From: an uncultured Pirellulaceae bacterium
GTDB lineage: Bacteria; Planctomycetota; Planctomycetia; Pirellulales; Pirellulaceae
DNA length: 64,000 bases
Assembly: GCA_937944405.1 (NCBI GenBank)
Contig: CALDYR010000016.1
Span: 1 to 64,000, forward strand
Direction of reading: 5' to 3'
The notes beneath the pieces were generated by a model, which worked only from the letters and a program-made list of their open reading frames with translations, had not been told where the DNA came from and ran no database searches. Numbering within the stretch: the stretch's first letter is position 1; each line of letters starts with the position of its first letter. Position numbers and translations under genes: made by a program. Below are positions 59,279 to 64,000 of this stretch, piece after piece.

Positions 59279-60202
59279 ATGGTTCGTGTACTTTTTGGGT
59301 TTGCACTAGCGATTGTCTTAATTTTAAGCAACCTTCCCGGTTCCGGTGCGGTTGCCCAAGAAATGTCTGGCGTGAAGTGCGTCGTTGATGGCGATCGAAA
59401 CGCAAACCGACAATTCAAATCCAAACATGCCGATGGCGAAGTTTATTTTTGTTGCAAAGGGTGTGCGGCGACGTTTTCCAAACACAAAAAAGATTTCCAT
59501 ACCCGTGCCAACCACCAGTTGATGGTGACCGGGCAGTATCGCCAGATCGCTTGTCCGATCGCTGGCGGCGACTTCGATCAGGAACAAACATCGAAAATCG
59601 GAGGCATCGAAGTCGCGTTCTGTTGCGAAAAATGCATGGCTCAGATTGACGGCGCTGGCGATCTGGCCGCCAAAGCCGAACTTGTGTTCGGAGCCGACGC
59701 ATTTGAGCGCGCCTTTGCGAAGGTACCTAGCGTTCGGGATGCTGGTGAGACGATAGACTGGGGAACGGTGATGTGTGTGGTCCAAACCAAGAGCGCGGTG
59801 AAGAAGAACTTTGTCGCAGACTACCGCGCGGGTAAGGTTTATTTCTGTAGTCGCCGTTGTCTGAATCAGTTTCAAGCCGAACCCACCAAGTACGCGACGC
59901 AAGCGCACGTGCAATTGGTGGCGACCAAGCAGTTTTTGCAGACAAAGTGCCCCGTGAACAACCGAAAGGTTGATGGATCCAAAACGGTGATCGTTGCCGG
60001 ACAACCGATTGCATTTTGCTGTGATGGTTGCATGAGCAAAATTGAATCAGCCACCGAAGCAGAACGCGTCGCGTTGGTCTTCGATGACGCGGTGTTCGAA
60101 AGATCGTTCACAAAGGCCATTGCAGCGAATGATCGCCTACACGCAATGGCCCCAGAGGCTCTGCCTGATCCAAGCAATCCGGCGACCAAAGCTGGAAAGT
60201 AA
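59279..60202 (+). CDS. exported protein with duplicated TRASH/YHS-type cysteine modules
   Basis: A 307-residue protein with a signal peptide (cleavage after about residue 26). The body is two copies of one unit, offset by exactly 132 residues: Cys34/166; CCKGC 58-62 and CSRRC 190-194, each after VYF; Cys92/224 in ACPI and KCPV; CCEKC 115-119 and CCDGC 247-251, each after AF and before M. VYFCxxxCxxxF is the TRASH/YHS-type metal motif. Four metal sites are thus expected in the periplasm; the metal is not shown. The ATG at 59279 has a strong GGAGAGG, so the open frame from 59207 is not used. Confidence 0.85.
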   Translation: MVRVLFGFALAIVLILSNLPGSGAVAQEMSGVKCVVDGDRNANRQFKSKHADGEVYFCCKGCAATFSKHKKDFHTRANHQLMVTGQYRQIACPIAGGDFDQEQTSKIGGIEVAFCCEKCMAQIDGAGDLAAKAELVFGADAFERAFAKVPSVRDAGETIDWGTVMCVVQTKSAVKKNFVADYRAGKVYFCSRRCLNQFQAEPTKYATQAHVQLVATKQFLQTKCPVNNRKVDGSKTVIVAGQPIAFCCDGCMSKIESATEAERVALVFDDAVFERSFTKAIAANDRLHAMAPEALPDPSNPATKAGK

Positions 60203-60504
60203 CATTTGCCCAACGGCCGCCTCTGGGCTTGGGCTTTGGCTTTGCCTTTGGGCCTTCCACCCTTTACGCTCCAGCAGTCGGCCCATGGATGCTCCTTGTT
60301 TCATCCTTGTTTCATCCTCGTTTGGTCGGGGCCATCACTTGGGCGGTTAGTTCAGACGCTTCTGAGGTGCGCGGGGACGAGAGGATGTTTTTTTGAGGGG
60401 CATTAAAGATGTGGCGATTGAGCGCTTTTTAAATCGCTGATTTGCTGTTGGTCGGCGTGCTGAGAATCGTCATACTTTCGGGCAGTATAGATAAGGCTTC
60501 TACC
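60203..60504. other. intergenic region with short direct repeats
   Basis: About 300 bp between the TRASH gene and lpxB. It has GGGCTTTGGCTTTG-type repeats near 60225 and three near-copies of TTTCATCCTTG around 60294-60325. No gene or RNA seen. Promoter of lpxB expected near 60440-60490. Confidence 0.4.
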
Positions 60505-61746
60505 ATGGATGGTGCAATGCGAATTTTCCTTTCGGTCGGTGAACCCAGCGGCGATCTGCACGGTGCCAATTTGATTAGGCGGATGAAATCCGAAATGCCC
60601 GATGCTCAGTTCGTTGGCTTCGGCGGCCCCAAGATGGTCGATGCAGGCTGCGACGTTCACTACGACTTAACCCAACAGGCGGTCATGTTTCTGTGGGATG
60701 TGATCAAACAACTGCGATTCTTTTTTGGTTTGGTCGATCAGGCGGATGAATACTTTGCACAAAACAAAGTCGACGCGGTGGTGCTGATCGATTATCCCGG
60801 TTTCAACTGGTGGATCGCCAAAAAAGCCAAAAAACGGGGTATCCCGGTGTTCTATTATGGCGTACCGCAAATGTGGGCATGGGCACCGTGGCGCGTTCGC
60901 AAAATTCGAAAGTACGTTGATCATGTTTTGTGTAAGCTGCCTTTTGAAGTCCAATGGTTCAAACAACGCAACTGTCACGCGACTTATGTGGGGCATCCTT
61001 ATTTTGACCAACTTCAGCGTCAAAGTTATGACGGTATGTTCCTGCAGTCGATTGCGTCCGACGGGTTGGTGACGCTATTGCCCGGTTCGCGCGATCGCGA
61101 AGTGAAAAATAATTTGCCGACATTGATCGCTGCGGCAGGACATGTTGCCGCAGAGTGCCCCGAGGCTAAGTTCGCGGTGGCATGTTTCAATGCGAAGCAA
61201 AAAAAGATGGCCAAAGAAATTCTCAGCGCGCTGAAACAATCACAGCAGCCAGGCCGGAGCGTTACTGTTGATATCCGCCTCTACGAGGGACGCACTCCGG
61301 AACTGATGGTGGCGGCGACGGCTTGTATGGCGTGCAGTGGCTCGGTGTCGATGGAGTTGCTGCACCACCGTAAACCGACTGTGATCGTTTATAAAGTGAA
61401 GCGCTGGGTTATGGTCGCCCAAGCGGTGCTGTTGCGCACTAAGTTTATCACTCTGGTGAACCTGATTGCCGCCCATGACATTCGCAAACGCACTTGGCGG
61501 CCGTTTAACCCCGAACGCTATCCCGACGACGCGATCATGCCAGAATACATGGCTACTGGAGACGTTTCCAAAGAAGTCGCCAACCATGTCGTGACATGGC
61601 TTCAGGATGATAACCGACGTAACGCAAAGGTTGCGCAGTTGGATGCTGTGGCAAAAGCGCATGCGATCGCTGGCGCGTCAGGCCGAGCCGCCGATTATAT
61701 CCTTTCTAAATTGCCGACGCCCGCCGCGGTAACCAAAGCGGCGTAG
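60505..61746 (+). CDS. lpxB: lipid-A-disaccharide synthase
   Basis: A 413-residue GT19 glycosyltransferase that joins UDP-diacylglucosamine and lipid X to make the lipid A disaccharide at the inner membrane. The N-terminal SVGEPSGDLHGANL, the LIDYPGFNWW block, YYGVPQMWAW and LPGSRDREV are all hallmarks. Presence of lpxB shows the organism can make lipid A. I choose ATG 60505 (AAGG nine bases before); ATG at 60517 is also possible. It is followed by a site-2 protease gene 128 bp later. Confidence 0.95.
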   Translation: MDGAMRIFLSVGEPSGDLHGANLIRRMKSEMPDAQFVGFGGPKMVDAGCDVHYDLTQQAVMFLWDVIKQLRFFFGLVDQADEYFAQNKVDAVVLIDYPGFNWWIAKKAKKRGIPVFYYGVPQMWAWAPWRVRKIRKYVDHVLCKLPFEVQWFKQRNCHATYVGHPYFDQLQRQSYDGMFLQSIASDGLVTLLPGSRDREVKNNLPTLIAAAGHVAAECPEAKFAVACFNAKQKKMAKEILSALKQSQQPGRSVTVDIRLYEGRTPELMVAATACMACSGSVSMELLHHRKPTVIVYKVKRWVMVAQAVLLRTKFITLVNLIAAHDIRKRTWRPFNPERYPDDAIMPEYMATGDVSKEVANHVVTWLQDDNRRNAKVAQLDAVAKAHAIAGASGRAADYILSKLPTPAAVTKAA

Positions 61747-61874
61747 GATCGTGTGACCGATTGGCCGACAACGAGGTCGATCGTCTAAAAGATTTGCGTG
61801 TTGGCGGCGCCGACTGCTACCGGTAAGATTTACATTCGCGCATCTGTGAATCGAGAAACTTACAAGGGGCCGTT

Positions 61875-62633
61875 GTGATATTAGGTGAACCAGGCAGAAC
61901 CGAGTTCGATTTAAACTTTAGTTTCCTCGGGTTTGAGGTTCGGGTTCATCCGGGGTTTTTTATTATCAGCGTTTTGTTCGGGCAAAGCTTAGTCAGCGGG
62001 CCCGAAATCAATACCGGTGTTGGGGTGTTGATGGGCGTTGGGATTTTCTTTGTTTCCATTCTGGTTCATGAATTGGGCCATGCATTAGCGTTTCGACATT
62101 TTGGTTGGCACTCTCGAATCGTGTTGCACTGGATGGGGGGGCTAGCGATACCAGAGAGAGGCTTTGGTCGACGGCAGGCCAAACTGAACAACTATCAGGC
62201 GATCGGTGTTTCGTTGGCCGGGCCGATGGCGGGATTGCTGTTAGGGGGGGGGCTGATTTTGGTCGCACAGCAGGTCGGCAACGCGGTGCCAAAATTTTAC
62301 CTGTTTGGAATCATGCCGATCTTCGTTTATGAACAACGGACGCTCCTGTTGGCAGTGTTGCAGGGCGCGATTGTTATTAACATCATCTTGAATATCTTAA
62401 ACTTAGTTCCCATCTTTCCTTTGGATGGAGGGCAAGTCAGCCGAAACCTATTTGAGATCTTCGATCCGTGGGATGGTACTCGTAAAAGCATAATTTTGTC
62501 GATGGCGACAGCGGTTTTATGTGGTGTACTGGGATATACCAATCGAGACACATTCATTGCAATCTTTTGCTTTTACATGGCGTATCAAAATTATCAGATG
62601 CTTAACCCCGGTGGTGGGCGCCCATGGTCGTAG
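61875..62633 (+). CDS. site-2 protease family membrane metalloprotease
   Basis: A 252-residue protein with about six membrane helices. The zinc motif HELGH is at residues 65-69 and the third ligand Asp184 in NLVPIFPLDGG. There is no PDZ or CBS domain, so it belongs to the short group-III S2P enzymes. It probably cleaves a membrane-bound regulator, unknown here. It begins with GTG preceded by AAGGGG. Confidence 0.87.
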   Translation: MILGEPGRTEFDLNFSFLGFEVRVHPGFFIISVLFGQSLVSGPEINTGVGVLMGVGIFFVSILVHELGHALAFRHFGWHSRIVLHWMGGLAIPERGFGRRQAKLNNYQAIGVSLAGPMAGLLLGGGLILVAQQVGNAVPKFYLFGIMPIFVYEQRTLLLAVLQGAIVINIILNILNLVPIFPLDGGQVSRNLFEIFDPWDGTRKSIILSMATAVLCGVLGYTNRDTFIAIFCFYMAYQNYQMLNPGGGRPWS

Positions 62634-63630
62634 GCCAAACCGACAGTGTTGTTGGCTATTGATGTCATTGAAGAACCAAGACTAAAACGGCGCCTCAAAT
62701 TGTTGCCATTAGTTTTCGATTCATTAGGGTAAAGCAGATGTTTTTGTTTTGAAGTCGGGCGCTGGTTTAGTGATTTCGTTTTAACAATGGGTATGAATGT
62801 TTTGCCGATTGATCAAACAGGTGTTCGTTGCGAACGTTTAGAAAACGATTCGGATTTCCCAAAGAGTGTATTTGCGGAACAGTTTCTCTAAAAAAAGGTT
62901 TTTTTTTAGAACAGCAACACGCGCAATCGACAGGCGCTTTTCGCATCGCAAAATGAAACAGCGTGAGGCTGTAAGTTTTACGAAATGTGCCAGGGAAATT
63001 TCAAACATTGTTGCGCAAGTTTCTTGGCACATCATTTTTCAGTGCCTGCCGCGTCGACAAGTGTCTGGTTGGAAGCCTGTTGGTGTTTCGGCCTCTCTGC
63101 GACACGTTTAAATGGATGCTTGTTGAAACGTCTTAAATTCCCCTGAAAAAGCGCGTTTTTTATATGGGGCGAAATTTGTGTCGATCCGATTTTGTTGCAT
63201 CGATGTCCACGCCGTTCTTTTTATTAAGCATCTCTTGAGAACGTTGCTAATTGGTAAGGAGAATCGAAATGGTTGAAAGGAGATTTACAACACAGTGCAA
63301 TTGAATTTACATCTGCGTGATAGGTTTTCGTTTTGTTCATTTGCGGAGTGAGTTGTTTCAATGAATCTTGGTAGTCGTCGCGGTGAAAAAAATTTACAAA
63401 ACGAGCAAAACAACATTGAAAAGTTCTGGCGGTTCTCTAAAACTTATTTCGTTGTCAACCTGTCGGTGGAAGTTTTGTGCTTTCATCCATCACCAATGAC
63501 GGTGTGTTGAACAGGTTATCATTCGAATCACAACGTGTGGTTTTATTTCGAATGGCGAGTGAGTCATCAAGGCTTTGACGTAAAGCTAGACCGGACTCTC
63601 TCTCCACGGTCTATTAATGGAGGACGTCCT
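62634..63630. other. long gene-sparse, A/T-rich region
   Basis: About 1 kb before the histone-like gene, richer in T and A than the neighbouring coding DNA. TCTAAAAAAA and TTTTTTTAGA (62887-62910) form an A/T hairpin. Two small translatable-looking ORFs occur: an 11-codon one at 63270 with AAGGAG before it, and a 49-codon one at 63361-63510. No known RNA gene recognised. It may be the long leader of the downstream gene. Confidence 0.4.
63361..63510 (+). CDS. possible 49-residue small ORF
   Basis: ATG AAT CTT opens a 49-codon frame with the product starting MNLGSRRGEKNLQNEQ. GGAG lies 12 bases before it, farther than ideal. There is no hydrophobic segment or known motif. It could be a leader peptide of the histone-like gene or chance. 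Confidence 0.2.
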   Translation: MNLGSRRGEKNLQNEQNNIEKFWRFSKTYFVVNLSVEVLCFHPSPMTVC

Positions 63631-63873
63631 GTGGCCAAGAAAAAAGCGAAGAAAAAAGTTACTAAAAAGGAGGCAACTAAAAAGAAGGTTGTCAAGAAAA
63701 AAGTAGCAAAGAAGAAGGCTGTGAAAAAAGCAGCCAAGAAGAAGGCGACCAAAAAGAAGGTTGTTAAGAAAAAAGTAGCGAAGAAAAAAGTAGCGAAGAA
63801 GAAGGTCGTGAAGAAAGCTGCTAAGAAAGTCACGAAGAAGGCTAAAAAGAAAGTCGCGAAGAAGAAAAAGTAA
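63631..63873 (+). CDS. histone H1-like lysine/alanine-rich protein
   Basis: An 80-residue protein made almost only of Lys, Ala, Val and Thr, in repeats such as KKVAKKK, KKVVKKKV and KKAAKK, like the C-terminal tail of eukaryotic H1 and bacterial Hc1/AlgP-like proteins. It should bind and compact DNA. The start is GTG at 63631, fixed by GGAGG at 63619-63623; the frame is open from 63535 but the upstream part has a different composition. A perfect terminator follows. Confidence 0.85.
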   Translation: MAKKKAKKKVTKKEATKKKVVKKKVAKKKAVKKAAKKKATKKKVVKKKVAKKKVAKKKVVKKAAKKVTKKAKKKVAKKKK

Positions 63874-63909
63874 GCTTTGACTTATTCACTTCGAATGAAA
63901 CAACGAGAA

Positions 63910-63937
63910 AGGGTCGCCAGTGGCGACCCTAAGTTTT
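63910..63937 (+). terminator. rho-independent terminator
   Basis: AGGGTCGCC and GGCGACCCT form a perfect 9-bp stem around AGT, followed by AAGTTTTT. It ends the histone-like gene. Confidence 0.85.
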
Positions 63938-64000
63938 TGGTGCTTCCCGAAATGTTGCGGCACCGCGAATGCCCAAAGCTTGCGACTAAAATCTATGAAG
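63936..64000 (+). repeat. dispersed intergenic repeat, short copy C at window edge
   Basis: GGTGCTTCCCGAAATGTTG, GGCACCGCGAATGCC, AAAGCTTGCGACTAAAATC and TATGAAG match, in order, the two ends of copy A (GGTTCTTCCC..., CTAAAATCCATGAAGAACC) with the middle missing. It runs to the last base and may continue. Confidence 0.55.

Overview
The window reads as a chromosomal segment of a planctomycete, most likely of the Pirellulaceae type. Evidence: two DUF1559 proteins with type IV pilin-like N-termini, a PEP-CTERM sorted protein, a free-standing HemP, a lysine/alanine-rich histone H1-like protein, lpxB (so a Gram-negative type envelope), frequent GTG/TTG starts and wide intergenic gaps. I see no phage, plasmid, CRISPR, restriction or other defence module; almost all recognisable genes are housekeeping or envelope/export genes.

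Layout. 1-473: truncated DUF4416 gene. 906-6041: ruvB, then a fatty-acid cluster fabD-fabG-acpP-fabF. 6544-8060: secreted Gly/Phe/Asn/Arg repeat protein, short tandem repeats and a decayed ISAs1 transposase. 8062-17490: SMP-30-like secreted lactonase, sulfotransferase, cysE, a Cu/Zn-efflux permease fused to an HMA domain, slyX, ilvE, DUF1559 protein, hemP, DUF1499 protein, membrane protein and a degenerate Nudix protein. 17505-25796: a complete F-type ATP synthase operon on the minus strand (atpZ/I - membrane protein - atpB-E-F-H-A-G-D-C). 26675-33498: DUF4912 protein, then an export-flavoured set (Cys-rich exported protein, DUF1559 protein, PEP-CTERM protein, membrane-fused spermidine-synthase-like protein). 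33646-44947: small membrane protein and YfhO-like protein, two small proteins, cobalamin-dependent metH, a BY-kinase-like protein with a deviant P-loop and a GT39-like membrane glycosyltransferase. 45150-51392: second ISAs1 remnant, nucleoside hydrolase, trpD, a 33-residue basic microprotein, trmB, rpsT, hemD overlapping cmoB. 51658-55724: HlyD-like adaptor with a C-terminal EF-hand, then an ABC ATPase and permease (MacAB/Lol-like exporter). 55758-64000: large secreted protein of unknown function, MFS transporter, internally duplicated TRASH/YHS-type protein, lpxB, site-2 protease, a long sparse region and the histone-like gene.

How genes relate. The fab genes form one elongation module; the atp genes make one complex; hemD-cmoB and adaptor-ABC are translationally coupled by ATGA/TTGA overlaps. 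Metal handling recurs in separate places (CuZn permease-HMA, HemP, TRASH protein), but nothing ties these into one system.

Best candidates for something undescribed: a dispersed family of diverged intergenic repeats (about 65-190 bp, one copy with 8-bp terminal inverted repeats), the exact 132-residue duplication of an eight-site cysteine-motif protein, the 33-residue basic microprotein, and several conserved-looking proteins with altered catalytic motifs. I found no convincing new multi-gene system.
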